Assembly: GCA_036924285.1 (NCBI GenBank)
Contig: JAYKYS010000001.1
Coordinates: forward strand, 9,635,501 to 9,699,500
Length of the DNA: 64,000 nt
Direction of reading: 5' to 3'
Source of the DNA: Asterella californica
Lineage: Eukaryota > Streptophyta > Marchantiopsida > Marchantiales > Aytoniaceae
In this document: positions 39,337 to 49,923 of the stretch, piece by piece
How positions within the stretch are numbered: the first letter of the stretch is position 1
Layout of the letters: each line of letters begins with the position of its first letter
Position numbers and translations under genes: made by a program
The notes under the pieces: generated by a model
The model's input: only the letters and a program-made list of their open reading frames with translations
Databases searched by the model: none
Told to the model about the DNA's origin: nothing

Positions 39337-40909
39337 TCAGTTTCAACTAGCGGAGGAGAGCAGAAGCTTCATGACAATGAGGACACCTTTGGGGTTGGTT
39401 AGGATGTGTACCTTACCACAGGGAGCTACCAACTCGGTAGCACACATGATGAACGGGATGAATCGAGTTCTAAGAGACTTCATCCCCGAAAAGACGATGC
39501 CGTTCTTGGATGACATCCCCATCAAAGGATGTGTGGAAGATGAGAAGGATGAAGCATTAGATCAGAGGGGGTGTCGGCGATACGTCACTGATCACATCGC
39601 AGACTGTGAGAAGATCTTATCTCGACTTGAGGAAGTTCATCTTACGCTGTCAGGTGCGAAGTCTACATTTGGGGTTAGAGAGGTTTTGATCGTTGGTCAT
39701 TTGTGTGGATCGTTTGGTCGGAAGCCAGATCCGAACAAGGTGGATGCGATTGGAAGAATGAAGGAGGTTTGCAACTCGCTAACAGAAGTGAGAAGATTTT
39801 TGGGTGCTTGTGTATTCTACCACATTTGGATTCCTCATTATGCGCATGTGGCGGATCCGTTGTATGGATTGTTGCGTAAGGGTCATAAGTTTAGATGGGA
39901 GGAAGAGCATACTGATGCGGTAAAGAAGCTGAAGTCTTTACTATCATCTCCTCCAGTCCTGGGAAGGATTGATTACAAGGATGCTAGGCCGGTGATTCTT
40001 ACTGTGGATACAAGCCCAGTTGCAATTGGATGGGCAGTCGGACAGAATGACGAGGATGGAGACAGGTTTGCGGTTAGGTTCGTAGCGAAGGTGTTAAGTC
40101 CTCAACAACGTGCTTATCCGCAAGTGAAGAGAGAACTGTGGGGTATTGTTTCAGCTATGAAAACTGAGAAAGAGTATTTGATTGGAGCAGTAGTGGTGGT
40201 TGAAACTGATTGCTTGCCGTTGTTAGGAATGATCATGAATTGTTCAACTCTTGATATTGCGATGTTACGATGGATCGCATATATCAAGTCGTTGAACCCG
40301 GAGTTTAGACATATTGCAGGGAAGGATAATCTGATGGCGGATATGTTATCTCGGGCTCGATATGATGAGGAAGATGAGATGGTAGAAGACATTGACGACG
40401 TGGGTACAGAGTTCTATTCGATTGCACAGACAGGAAGGGAAGAAGAGTTGTTTGTTGAAGGGTTGTATGATGGTGATTTGCTTGATATCGGGAGGTACCT
40501 TAGTACGATGGTTAAGCAGACAGGTTGGACGGATGAGAGGTTTCGGAGAGTTCGAAGGAAGGCCTACAACTTCATGTTGCAGGATGGGTTTCTTTGGAAA
40601 CGACCAAAGCAGAAAGGTGAGGTACCGCTACGGGTGATTTGCAACAAAGAAGATCAGCAGAAGTTGCTCAAGGTATTCCATGAGAGTCTTTGGGCTGGAC
40701 ATCGAGGAATTTGGGTCACTTTTACCAAGATGAAAGAGCGGTATTGGTGGAAAAACATGTACAGGGATGTTGTATCTTTTGTAGAGTCTTGTTTGACATG
40801 TCAGATGTATTCGAACATCCGACATCGTGACGGATTACATCCAACTTATCCGCTGGCAATACATTTCAAGTGTGTGGTAGACTTGGTGATTATGCCGGTT
40901 GGGTTGTGA
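39320..40909 (+). pseudogene. pol: C pol, middle part: RT palm, RNase H, start of integrase
   Basis: After the insertion, RT resumes at Y-S-G-Y-D-Q-F-Q-L, with F-L-D-D then I-P-I-K-G near 39500 and R-R-F-L-G-A-C-V-F-Y. RNase H has V-D-T-S-P-V-A-I-G-W and E-T-D-C-L-P-L-L-G-M. The integrase zinc domain has H-E-S-L-W-A-G-H and C-L-T-C-Q. The TGA at 40907-40909 replaces Trp (G-I-W-Q-M-R-Y in D). The same frame then continues for ~85 bp until a 2-bp deletion. Confidence 0.9.
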
Positions 40910-40928
40910 CAGATGAGATACTTGGTAC

Positions 40929-41831
40929 TTGCTAGAGAAGATCTATCAAATCAAGTCGAGGGTAGAGCGCTTCGGACGAAGACAACTGAAGGGATGTAAA
41001 TTTCTCTTGGAAGAGGTTGTTTGTCGGTATGGATGTGTGGGAAAGATCACTGCAGATCGGGGAGAGTTAGATGCACACGAGGCTCGTGAATTCTTTGCAA
41101 GGTGTGGGGTGAGGTTGTCACTGACAACTGCTTACAACCCCGAAGGGAATGCCAAGAGTGAACGTGGTCATCCACCCATTGTGAAGGCTTTGGTGAAGGC
41201 TTGCAACGGAAGGGTGTGCGAGTGGCCTCGACTCTTATCATTTGCGTTATGGGCAGATAGAACGACACACAGCTCGGTGACAGGTTACATGCCGGTGGAA
41301 CTCATCACAGGTCAGAAACCTATCATGCCGATTGAAGAACACGTTCTGACATGGAGTGTGTTACCTTGGGAGGACAATTTGACTAGGGAAGAGCTTCTTG
41401 CTATTCGAATTAGGCAGTTGGAGAGAAGACCAGAGGATATCCAAATTGCTTTGGATAGGCTGCGAGAAGCACGGTTGAAGAACAAGGTCAGATTTGATCA
41501 GCGACATCGTTTGAGACCCAAGGAAATCAAAGAAGGTGATTGGGTGTTAGTCTATGACAAAAGTCTAGACAACCAGCATAGTGCACTCCGGAAGTTTTCC
41601 AGAAGATGGTTTGGTCCGTATGTGGTGAAGAAGGTTAATGACAACGCAACTTACGCCCTGCAAGAGTTGGATGGAACGAGCTTGAAGATACCAGTGGCAG
41701 GTAAACGTGTCAAGATTTTCAAAAAGAGAGATGAGGAGGTCGATCTAGCAGATATCTTGACGGAGTTTCAGTTTGAGGATGAGGATTATGCAGAAGATCT
41801 TGAAGGTGAGGTTGGTTACGATGAGAAGTAG
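40929..41831 (+). pseudogene. pol: C integrase core and C-terminus
   Basis: A further frame, caused by a 2-bp deletion near 40995 (expected G-x-C-K-F-L-L-E). It contains C-R-Y-G-C-V-G-K-I-T-A-D-R-G-E-L-D (second catalytic Asp) and N-P-E-G-N-A-K-S-E-R-G-H (Glu). G-D-W-V-L-V-Y-D, R-W-F-G-P-Y and an acidic tail follow, with the stop just before 41832. Coding similarity begins at about 41000; the first ~70 bp of the ORF are out of frame. Confidence 0.9.
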
Positions 41832-41890
41832 GACGATAAGCCGGTCCACTCCTTGGTTGGTATCTCTGGTGCATACCGGAGGATGCACAG

Positions 41891-41906
41891 GTTCAGAGGG
41901 GGTGGA
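41891..41906 (+). other. C polypurine tract
   Basis: CAGAGGGGGTGGA immediately before TGTCG of the 3' LTR. Confidence 0.8.
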
Positions 41907-43771
41907 TGTCGTGTCGTGGACCGGCTCCTATCTGAAATACAAACTTCGATGCCTGTCGCTCCAAAGACACTCATGAGAAGACAATCTAGGCCCTAGCTTA
42001 CGGGTTTTGGCACAATCTCAGATCTCCATTTTCATCGCATAGATGGATAGAGCTCCTTGTCAGCATTCCATAGGCACTTTGTCTACTTCGTTTGGACGCA
42101 TAGTGAAGAAGTTACAGGGCTCGAAAGATGGAGAAAACAAGCTAGGCCCCAGCTTACGAGCTTTTGGCGCAACTTCGGATCTTTACTTTTATCGCATAGA
42201 TGGATAGAGTTCGTTGTCAGCTTTCCATGGGCATCTTGTTTATTTCGTTTGGACATCCAGAGAAGAAGTTATGCGATTCGAGAAAAGGTAAAATCAAGCT
42301 AAGCCCCTAGTTACTTGCTGACTGGGTATTTAGGACTTCAGGTGTTATATCAAAGACGCAAGGGGCCTGCTTCTTATTATTGAGAGTTGAACTTTGTACG
42401 TACAGACTGTTGCAAGGGGGTTGCTTAAGGGGCTTGCTTGTTCCTACGACCTGTCAGTGGATGTTTTGGAGAATTGAGAAGTCCAATACACGCGCGCAAG
42501 GTGTCATCGGGTTCAGATCTATGCAGGCTACGCACAGGTTAAGACGGTTCTTGAAGAGACGGATCGGGGGTTGTGTTCTGGAAGAAATTGAGACGTAGGA
42601 AGCAGATTTGGGATTTTCAGTTACCTGTGAAAGAGAGTTGGACCGTTCGAGCCGTTCCAGAGTCCAAACTTGCTGTCCTTGGATCCATCAGGATCAGAAC
42701 AACGAGTTCTTCAGGAAATTGAAGACAATACCAGTTTTCATCAGGCGGTTTGGGAGTTGTGAGTGAAATTGGTTCGCAGGGAAGCGCTTGCGTCAAGTTT
42801 TTCATGGCCTGCGAGTTGAGATTGGATTGTTCTTCGCGATCGGTGAGCCAAGCTCTTCGTTCTTGGTGCCTACGCGATCAGGGAGTCCTCATGTACGCAT
42901 AGGAGAAGACTGTAAGTGAATTGGATTGTTAGTTTGGGTGTGGTGAGCGAGTTTGAGCCGCAGGGAGCCGATTTACGTCAGTTTTTTGCAATCTGCGACC
43001 AAATTTCTCGAGTAGTTTTGCAAGGGGAACTCCAAACGGCTTGTTTGGAGTCTTGTTAGGTTCAGGGTAGCTAGATCTACCTACCAGAGAAGACAGATAT
43101 CAGTTTGGACGATCCGTTTGTGCGGTGTGAGCGGTTTTAAGCCGCATGTAGGAGTTTTTGAAGGTTCGGTCACCTGCGACCGAAAATCGACGATATCTCG
43201 ACTATCGGGAGTCGGATCTGAAGGTTTCTTGAGCCAACGGAGTCAGGGAAGGAGACCCTATCAACATTTGAAGATCGTTTGACGAAAGGAGAAAGTTCCC
43301 AGATAGGTCTTTTTCAGTTCCTTCGCTACAGGTTTCGTCCTTTTGAGTTCGTTAAGGACTTAGTTGGTTGTGTATGGCTTGTGGTAGCTAGCTTTAGCCA
43401 AGAGCTAGTGTGTGGATGTGGTTTGGACTTGGGTTTGGATCGCGTGATACTGTTGTGGCTCTGTTTGTTAGCAAAGAGAAGTTTCTCTTGCTTTGAGCTA
43501 CGCTTTGGCGATTTCAGACTAGGGTTGCGTTTCAGGGGTTTGTTTTAGGGCTTCTGAAGTAGGTTACAGACCGCTCTGGTCTGTTCCTCAGTTTTGTGCT
43601 GTTTGGAGAAAGAATCGACAGTGTACATACTTTCAGAGTGGTATATATCGCAGCATTCCTTTTCGTGGTTGTTCTTCTCTGTCTTGTCTCTGTTTGGCAC
43701 ACAACATCTCCACAGCCAGGAACCTCGCGTTTTCCTGGACATCCTTCACACACAAAATATCCGACACGATA
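41907..43771 (+). repeat. C 3' LTR
   Basis: Same length and organisation as 34017-35881, with scattered substitutions. It ends CACGATA and is followed by ACGT (43772-43775). Confidence 0.95.
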
Positions 43772-43775
43772 ACGT

Positions 43776-44251
43776 TCACTCTTCGCATTACCCTCCGGAT
43801 TGTAGGCTGTGGTGAGAGCTAACTTCACACTACACCTCTTGAAGAACGCTTTAGCCTCATCATTGTTCAGCTCCCCTCGATCAGAAGTGATCTTCCCAAC
43901 ACAACCATATCTACAAATCACATCTTCCAACAAGAATTTGCAGACTCCCTCTGTGGATTTTGTCCGTAAGGCTCGCCCTTCCACTTGGTTGGACAAATCC
44001 TCACGTGCCAAAACTAAGTATCGCATCTGCCATATACCAACTGGCATAATAACAAGATCTACTACCCACTTGTAATGCATTGCAAGTGGATAAGTAGGAT
44101 GTAACCCATCTCGATGCCGAATTCCTGAATACTCTTGACAAGTTTGGCATGTCTCCACAAATTGAACTACATCTCTGTACATGTTACGCCACCAATATCT
44201 CTCCTTCAGCTTTGTAAAGGTGGCATAAATACCTCTATGTCCTGCCCACAA
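43776..44251 (-). CDS. pol: D integrase, N-terminal part
   Basis: It continues in frame from the RT/RNase H ORF after a TAA near 44265. It has A-G-H-R-G-I-Y and C-Q-T-C-Q (zinc domain), V-V-D-L-V-I-M-P (first Asp), T-S-D-R-G-E-L-N (second Asp) and N-P-E-G-N-A-K-S-E (Glu). It stops where C is inserted; the remainder is at 34016-33327. The open frame's further residues to 43532 come from the C LTR and are not D protein. Confidence 0.9.
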
Positions 44252-44266
44252 GCTCTCATGAAACTC

Positions 44267-46387
44267 TTACGAGAGTAACTTCTGCATGTCAACCTTGCAC
44301 ACAACCCTTTGTGGCATCTTACCACCTTGCTTAGCATGTTTCCACAAATAACCACCTTGTAGAAAGTAGTTATAAGCCTTCCTCCTGATTTGTTTAAAGT
44401 GAGCATCACTCCATCCTGGCTGTCTAGTCGACAGGCTTAGATAGCGTCCTATGTCTATCCATTCTCCTTCATATAGCTCCTCCATGAACGGTTTCAAATG
44501 CTCACCCTCACCTCCTTGAGCTCTACAAAAAATAGTAGTACCAACGTCTTCTGTATCTTCTATCATCTCCTCCTCATCTGCATACCTCGCACGAGATAAC
44601 ATATCAGCTACTGGGTTGTTCTTTCCCGCTATGTGTCTGAACTCAGGATTTAAGGACTTGATGTAAGCAATCCAGCGTAGCATAGCAATATCAGGGGTGT
44701 TACAATTTGTAATCATCCCTAATAGTGGTAAACAATCTGTTTCTACTACTACTGGCGCTCCAATCAAATAGTCCTTTTCAGCTTTCATAGCTGTAACTAC
44801 TCCCCATAACTCTCTCTTCACTTGAGGATAGTTTCTATGTCGCTCACTCAACACCTTTGCTCTAAATCTGACTCCAAATCGATTCTCTTCTTCGTCATCC
44901 TGTCCTACTGCCCATCCAATGACTATCGGACTTGTATCAACAGTAAGTATCACTGGTTTGCTATCCTCATAGCTCACACGACGAAGTATAGGTGGAGAAG
45001 ATAACAACTGCTTCAATCTCTGAATCGCTTCAGTATGTCTCTCCTCCCATGCAAACCTCTTGTGCTTTCTCAACAGATCATAAAGAGGATCAGCCACATG
45101 TGCAAAATGTGAGATCCATACATGATAGAAGACACAAGCTCCAAGAAACCTTCTCACCTCCGTTGTTGAACCACAAGTATCCTTCATCCGCCGTATAGCA
45201 TCCACTTTACCAGGATCAGGTTTGCGTCCAAACCATCCACATAGGTGTCCCACAATCACAACTTCTCGCACTCCAAATGAAGACTTGGCACCTGATAGTG
45301 TCAAGTGCGCCTCTTCAAGTCGTGATAGAATTTTATCACAATCTGAAATGTGATCAGCAACGAAGTTTCTACACCCCTTCTGATCCATTGTCTCATCTTT
45401 CTCCTCCTCAACGCATCCTTTAATTGGAATGTCATCCAAGAAAGGCATGATCTTCTCAGGAATGAACTCACGGAGAACCTTGTTCATCCCGTTCATCATG
45501 TGCGCTACCGAGTTTGTTGCTCCTTGTGGTAGCGTGCACATTCTGACCAACCCCAATGGTGTCCTCATGGTGGTGATATCTCTACTTTGTTCAACAAGTT
45601 GAAACTGATCGTATCCAGAGTAAAGATCTCCTATAGAGTAAATAGCCCTCCCAGCAAACGCTTCAGCAAACTCTCCAACGATAGGTCCTATGCCTGTATT
45701 TTTGATAGTCACTTGGTTCACAGGTTGCATATCTTGGATGAACCGTAATGCACCACTCTTCTTTGGTATTGTAAACCAACGACTAGAATATGATGCAAAC
45801 GATGGTTCCAAGATCTTCATCTGCATCTTATCCTTCAAGAGCTCTATGAGTTTTGGTAGATGCGCTCTAGGTACAGGAATTGGCCTCAAGTCCCAAGGAG
45901 CATGTGGAACTGTGAATATGATCATTGGTGTCACAATGCTGGGATCTACACATCTGATTTCTGAGGCTTCAAAAGCAAAGGCTTTCCCGTGTCTAGCTAA
46001 CATCTCTTTAAACCTATTCTCCTCCACAGGCAAAAGAAAATCTGCAGAACCAACCTTCAACTCCTTGAGCGTAGCTTCAGTGAACTTGTGACCGACTCGG
46101 CTAAGATCCCTCAAGCTTTTCTCCTTCGAAGATTGTTGGACTCGCTGGTTAGAATCACTAGGTAATGGCTGAGCAACAGGTTTTACCTTCTTGTCTACCG
46201 TTTTGTACCTAGTATCAACTCTAACTTCAGGATCTACGAATGACTCTATAGCTGTATAGAGCTCTCTAGAGTGTACTTCCACCACATGATCCTCATCTTC
46301 TTGCTCATGCATAGCAAGCTCATCGATGAAATCTCCCAATCCTAACTCCAAATAAACACCTTCTATCTTATCATCCTCTTCAAGCAC
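44267..46387 (-). CDS. pol: D reverse transcriptase and RNase H
   Basis: A long open segment of ~706 codons. Acidic spacer, then A-P-W-D-L-R-P-I-P-V-P-R, R-W-F-T-I-P-K-K-S-G-A-L-R-F-I-Q-D, L-Y-S-G-Y-D-Q-F-Q-L, F-L-D-D and G-A-C-V-F-Y. RNase H has L-T-V-D-T-S-P-I-V-I-G-W and E-T-D-C-L-P-L-L-G-M. It reaches the start of the integrase zinc domain. The TAA at its end takes the place of a codon between K-L-L-S and E-F-H-E-S-L. It is the best preserved RT of this lineage in the window apart from B. Confidence 0.92.
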   Translation of the reverse strand: MLEEDDKIEGVYLELGLGDFIDELAMHEQEDEDHVVEVHSRELYTAIESFVDPEVRVDTRYKTVDKKVKPVAQPLPSDSNQRVQQSSKEKSLRDLSRVGHKFTEATLKELKVGSADFLLPVEENRFKEMLARHGKAFAFEASEIRCVDPSIVTPMIIFTVPHAPWDLRPIPVPRAHLPKLIELLKDKMQMKILEPSFASYSSRWFTIPKKSGALRFIQDMQPVNQVTIKNTGIGPIVGEFAEAFAGRAIYSIGDLYSGYDQFQLVEQSRDITTMRTPLGLVRMCTLPQGATNSVAHMMNGMNKVLREFIPEKIMPFLDDIPIKGCVEEEKDETMDQKGCRNFVADHISDCDKILSRLEEAHLTLSGAKSSFGVREVVIVGHLCGWFGRKPDPGKVDAIRRMKDTCGSTTEVRRFLGACVFYHVWISHFAHVADPLYDLLRKHKRFAWEERHTEAIQRLKQLLSSPPILRRVSYEDSKPVILTVDTSPIVIGWAVGQDDEEENRFGVRFRAKVLSERHRNYPQVKRELWGVVTAMKAEKDYLIGAPVVVETDCLPLLGMITNCNTPDIAMLRWIAYIKSLNPEFRHIAGKNNPVADMLSRARYADEEEMIEDTEDVGTTIFCRAQGGEGEHLKPFMEELYEGEWIDIGRYLSLSTRQPGWSDAHFKQIRRKAYNYFLQGGYLWKHAKQGGKMPQRVVCKVDMQKLLS

Positions 46388-46580
46388 ACCAACTCTCTTT
46401 AGGTCTTTTCAATTTTTCGCACAACCTTCTGCTCCCACTTCTGCAAGTCAGCAAGCCGTGTATGTGTAGCAAATCCACTCCCAGAAAATCTCACAACTCA
46501 TGTACAAAAAGCATTTTCTTTCTCTAGCGAGAGTACTTTCTCCAGTGTACCACTATGTCCTCGCTCTATAGCAATACTTG

Positions 46581-46981
46581 TCAAAAATCCTTGAACTCCT
46601 CCGTGACCTTAGGCAAGGAGGCACCCCTCAGATAATCTCTATTTCTCTCGTGGTTTGCTGATACAGTTAGAAATTGTACTGCTCTCTTGCCATCCTGACT
46701 TCTGATCCGCGCATAAGCAGATCCATCATCCAAAACCTTGGTCTCCATCCTCACAGCTGTAATGTAAGGTTGACCGAGTATCACCGGGTATGATGTACTA
46801 TCTTGAACAAAAACGTTTTGTTCAATAGTTACATCTCCAACCTTCACTTTCACATCAGGACAAGCTCCATAGAGTTCTCCTCGTGTGTTGTTCGTTGTTC
46901 TGATCATCCAACCATGATCTATATCAACAGACCATCCACTTTGCTTGTAGATGTCCTTATAGACAATATTGATCTTCGATC
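46581..46981 (-). pseudogene. gag: D protease, 3' part of gag-pro
   Basis: It resumes at K-I-N-I-V right after G and runs through W-M-I-R-T-T-N-N-T-R-G-E-L-Y-G-A-C-P-D, I-L-G-Q-P-Y-I and R-S-Q-D-G-K. It ends F-K-D-F-stop. With the part at 55721 and one GATC it rebuilds D-H-G-S-K-I-N in frame. The overlap with pol shows the conserved GGATTTTTG run, possibly a slip site. Confidence 0.88.
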
Positions 46982-47897
46982 TGTAACGACCTATGTTACA
47001 CATAGGAAGTTTGTCTATTAGTAAGGTGTTTAGTTATAACTAAGTGTTGAGAATGTTTATTGGCTGCCAAAGTACTTTAAGGAGGTATCAAGTTAGTCAT
47101 GACTAGCTAAAAGTTAGTTATGGTTAAACTTAGCTGTACTTTTGGCAGAATTCAGATATTTGCTAAAGAGTGAGCACTACTATCTTGTCATCTTGTCTAA
47201 AAGGTAGAAAGGGGGTGGAAAGTATCCCTTATCTCTTTTTTGACTTGATATTAGTGGTTGGATTAAAGTTGTGGACTTTGTGGGCATTAAAAACAAGAAG
47301 AGATTCCACATGTTTCCTTTTTAGTGGGTCCTAGTGTAGAGGGGGGGTGGAAATTCGAGATTCCTTGAGAATATTCCAGAATCCTTCTAGAAGTTGTTGA
47401 CTTTGAAGGAATAAGCCCATGTGAAAAGGTAAAAAGCCCATGTGATCAATGCTTTTACCTTAAGTAATATCTTAGTAAAACCCGGTAAAAGTAGTTACGG
47501 CTGAGTTACCGGAGGGTACCAAAGTAGAAACCTAGAATGTATAAATAGAGGAGTAGAGAAGAGCTCCTCATCCTTGTTTTCACATTGTCGTAATGACAAC
47601 TTGAGTAATATAGAGAGTGTGGGATATTTTTAGCATGTGAGAATTTGAGAGACGTCGTTAGAATGGAGGATTTTAGTTGATGTGTTTAAGGAGATTTTTA
47701 GTTGATAAGTTTGTGGGTGTATGAATGAGTGAACTCAGCATTTTCCCTTCAATTTTCATGGTGTGCTTCCATCAAAGCCATCAGAGGTGACCCCTGAGTG
47801 AGAGATAGGCCCGACATGTTGCAGATTCGTGGATGACGATCGTGGAGGTTGGGAGATCGGGGGGGTAGTTGATCGATAGGACCACGGAGGGTTTACA
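46982..47897 (+). repeat. G 5' LTR (916 bp)
   Basis: It begins TGTAACGACC and ends GGGTTTACA. Near its start ACCTATGTTACACATAGG forms a near-perfect 8-bp hairpin-like palindrome. TATAAATA is at 47540-47547. Confidence 0.95.
47540..47547 (+). promoter_or_regulatory. TATA box in the G 5' LTR
   Basis: TATAAATA followed by GAGG, a plant-like core promoter; the same at 55363-55370 in the 3' LTR. Confidence 0.65.
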
Positions 47898-47901
47898 TTT
47901 T

Positions 47902-47920
47902 TGGTTCCGTTGCCGGGACC
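47902..47920 (+). other. G primer-binding site (tRNA-Asp-like)
   Basis: TGGTTCCGTTGCCGGGACC lies four bases after the LTR. It resembles the TGGCGCCGTTGCCGGGG site used by Tat/Athila elements (tRNA-Asp), with a few differences. Confidence 0.7.
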
Positions 47921-48212
47921 TCACTTGAAGGGATCGTTGAACGATGTTTAGAGTTCAGTTCTATATTCGACAAAAAGAGATTATGAGAGAGCACATGGAG
48001 AGAACGTTGGGAGGAGAGAGAGCTAACGCGATGTTAGCAACGTTAGAACCTTTCGTGTATCCCGTAGTGATATATGACGCGTTCGAAGTCATTCTTTACA
48101 TCTTGTTCACTTAGAAAGGGCTTGAGGAGAGTTGAAAGAAGGTGCAACAAGAGTTGTAGAGAAAGGAGGAGAGAAAAGTTATTAGAGGAGAGAAATTTGT
48201 GAGTTTAGAAAT

Positions 48213-48590
48213 TCTGCTCTCTGGAATATTTGTACAGTCGCTGTCAACTTTTCTGTGAATTTTATTTTCCTGTGAAACTTTCCAGTGTTTTAGATTGGTT
48301 GATTATCTATCTAAGACAAAAGAAATCATAGGAAAAGGTGGTCTAGAGAGGGAGCAATGATTTTTCAAAGTTGAGGGGGTCTATTCGTGAGAGTTGAGGA
48401 ATTCTGTTTTCTGAAAAAAATTTACAGTCAGTGTCAGATTTTCTGTGAATTTTATTTTCCTGAGAAACTTTCCAGTGTTTTAGATTGGCTGATAAGCTAT
48501 CCAAGACAAAAGAAATCATGAGAAGATGAGGTCTGAAGAGGGAGAAAGAATTTTTCAAAGTGGAGGGGGTTGACAACCATGAGGGAAGTG
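48213..48590 (+). repeat. 190-bp direct repeat in the G leader
   Basis: Two copies, with TTCTGTGAATTTTATTTTCC at 48251 and 48441 (period 190), plus a partial third near 48605. Non-coding leader between PBS and the first ORF. Confidence 0.8.
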
Positions 48591-48785
48591 AAAATATACA
48601 AATTTCAGTTCTCTGAAAATTTGTACAGTCATCACCATCTCTTCTGATTAGGGAAGTTTCTGTTGAAACTTCATGATTTAGTAGCTTGGAGGTTGAGCTA
48701 CTGGAGACCACAAAAATCTTGGAGAGATCTCTTACCAACTAAGAGATATACGTTTCGGCATACAAGGAGGTCTTGAAGATACTTC

Positions 48786-49103
48786 ATGGGGAATCCAGTT
48801 CGAGTGCCGAAGTTGAAGAAGAGACGTTTGGGAGTTATAACGGAGACGAAAAAGCCAAAGTTAAGTATAGAGGCGTTGCGATCAAGCTTCTATTGCAATT
48901 GGGGTGATATTTTTGCTTTATATCAAGAAGCTTCTGCGAGCATCGGCGCAGATGTGAAGAAGGTTGAGTTCAAAGTATCATTCACTGTAGAGACCACGAA
49001 TGCTCCTGGCGAAGTAGAGTGTGATCCTTACAAAAGTGACTTTAAGATGTCTGCTAGGATTAGTACAGACGATGGTCATGAGGATATTATCATGGACTCT
49101 TAA
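48786..49103 (+). CDS. G additional ORF 1 (105 aa), unknown
   Basis: ATG 48786; a Lys/Arg-rich N-terminus (K-L-K-K-R-R-L), then a mixed region with Y-Q-E-A-S-A-S-I-G-A-D and F-K-V-S-F-T-V-E-T, and an acidic end. There is no zinc knuckle or membrane segment. It lies between leader and gag on the element RNA. I do not recognise it. The basic N-terminus could bind RNA or act as a nuclear signal, which is inference. Confidence 0.5.
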   Translation: MGNPVRVPKLKKRRLGVITETKKPKLSIEALRSSFYCNWGDIFALYQEASASIGADVKKVEFKVSFTVETTNAPGEVECDPYKSDFKMSARISTDDGHEDIIMDS

Positions 49104-49234
49104 TTTTAGATTGGATTTTATTTCGTGTATAGCATGTAGAATACACGATTTTCAATATAAAAGAGTTAAGAAAGTGATGTAGAGTTATTTTCCTCAACGA
49201 TATTTTGTCCACTTAATGGTTGAGAAGGCGCAAC

Positions 49235-49711
49235 ATGAGTGGAAGTTCAAAAGATTGGAAAGTTAGACTTAGAAACCTTCCTCAAGGTTTAGATGTCATA
49301 GTAAGCGTCGGAGAGAGCTCTAAAGAGATTATCGTTGAGTTTGAGAACCCTAGTACAAAACCTCAAGTAGAATCTCCGAGGAGAAGAGTAGAAACCGACT
49401 TGTGGTGTTATTTTTGTAGAGGGTTGGGACATAAAGTAGTGAATTGTCCAACTAGAATCAGAACCGAGAGAGCTAAAGGGAAGCGGGAGTTTACTGATTT
49501 AAGTCTTCGAGTGGGTCCATCGTCACCAGCGCCAATTCATCTTCTAGGAGAAGATCCTTGTCCAAGTTGTGGAGTGGGTGATCTATCAAGAGGACACAAG
49601 TGCGTCGATGTGGCCGCCCTACTTACGTCAGTAGTCGAGAAGTTGGACGAGACTCAAAGAGCTGAGACGGAGAAGTTGTCGACTTCAAAAGAGGACTCGG
49701 CTGAGTTGTGA
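49235..49711 (+). CDS. G additional ORF 2, zinc-knuckle protein
   Basis: First ATG at 49235 (M-S-G-S-S-K-D-W; the frame opens at 49220), ~158 residues. It contains C-Y-F-C-R-G-L-G-H-K-V-V-N-C, a CCHC knuckle (C-x2-C-x4-H-x4-C), and a second Cys/His cluster C-P-S-C-G-V-G-D-L-S-R-G-H-K-C. The end is Glu-rich. A separate nucleic-acid-binding protein before gag is unusual, because the gag ORF has its own knuckle. It may be a duplicated or displaced nucleocapsid domain. Confidence 0.65.
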   Translation: MSGSSKDWKVRLRNLPQGLDVIVSVGESSKEIIVEFENPSTKPQVESPRRRVETDLWCYFCRGLGHKVVNCPTRIRTERAKGKREFTDLSLRVGPSSPAPIHLLGEDPCPSCGVGDLSRGHKCVDVAALLTSVVEKLDETQRAETEKLSTSKEDSAEL

Positions 49712-49923
49712 TGGAGATTGTCATTCGGATGGTGGAGAAGGCGGTGATGCGACTCAGGCTCATGATTACCTTGGGAGAAGAGATGGCACAAGAGGTGTTG
49801 TTACAACCATTTCCTTTTATTTTACCTATGGTAGATTATTCGCGAATGGAATTGGTGATGTTCGTGCTCTTTTAGCGAGTAGTTATTGCACGAAAATTGG
49901 AAGTGTAGAAGAGTAGTTACAAG

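Larger units (their letters stand above)
34017..43771 (+). mobile_element. C: full-length long-LTR Ty3/gypsy element inside D
   Basis: LTRs 34017-35881 and 41907-43771 (both 1865 bp) show more differences than those of B, so C is older than B. TSD is ACGT (34013-34016, 43772-43775). Removing C and one ACGT restores the D integrase frame (K-S-E-R-G-H). Lesions: TAA at 38246, a 1-bp insertion near 39315, TGA at 40907 and a 2-bp deletion near 40995. Confidence 0.95.

Noticed and set aside
43532..43775. C-terminal extension of the D integrase ORF
   Set aside because: The extension is translation into the inserted C LTR, not D protein.
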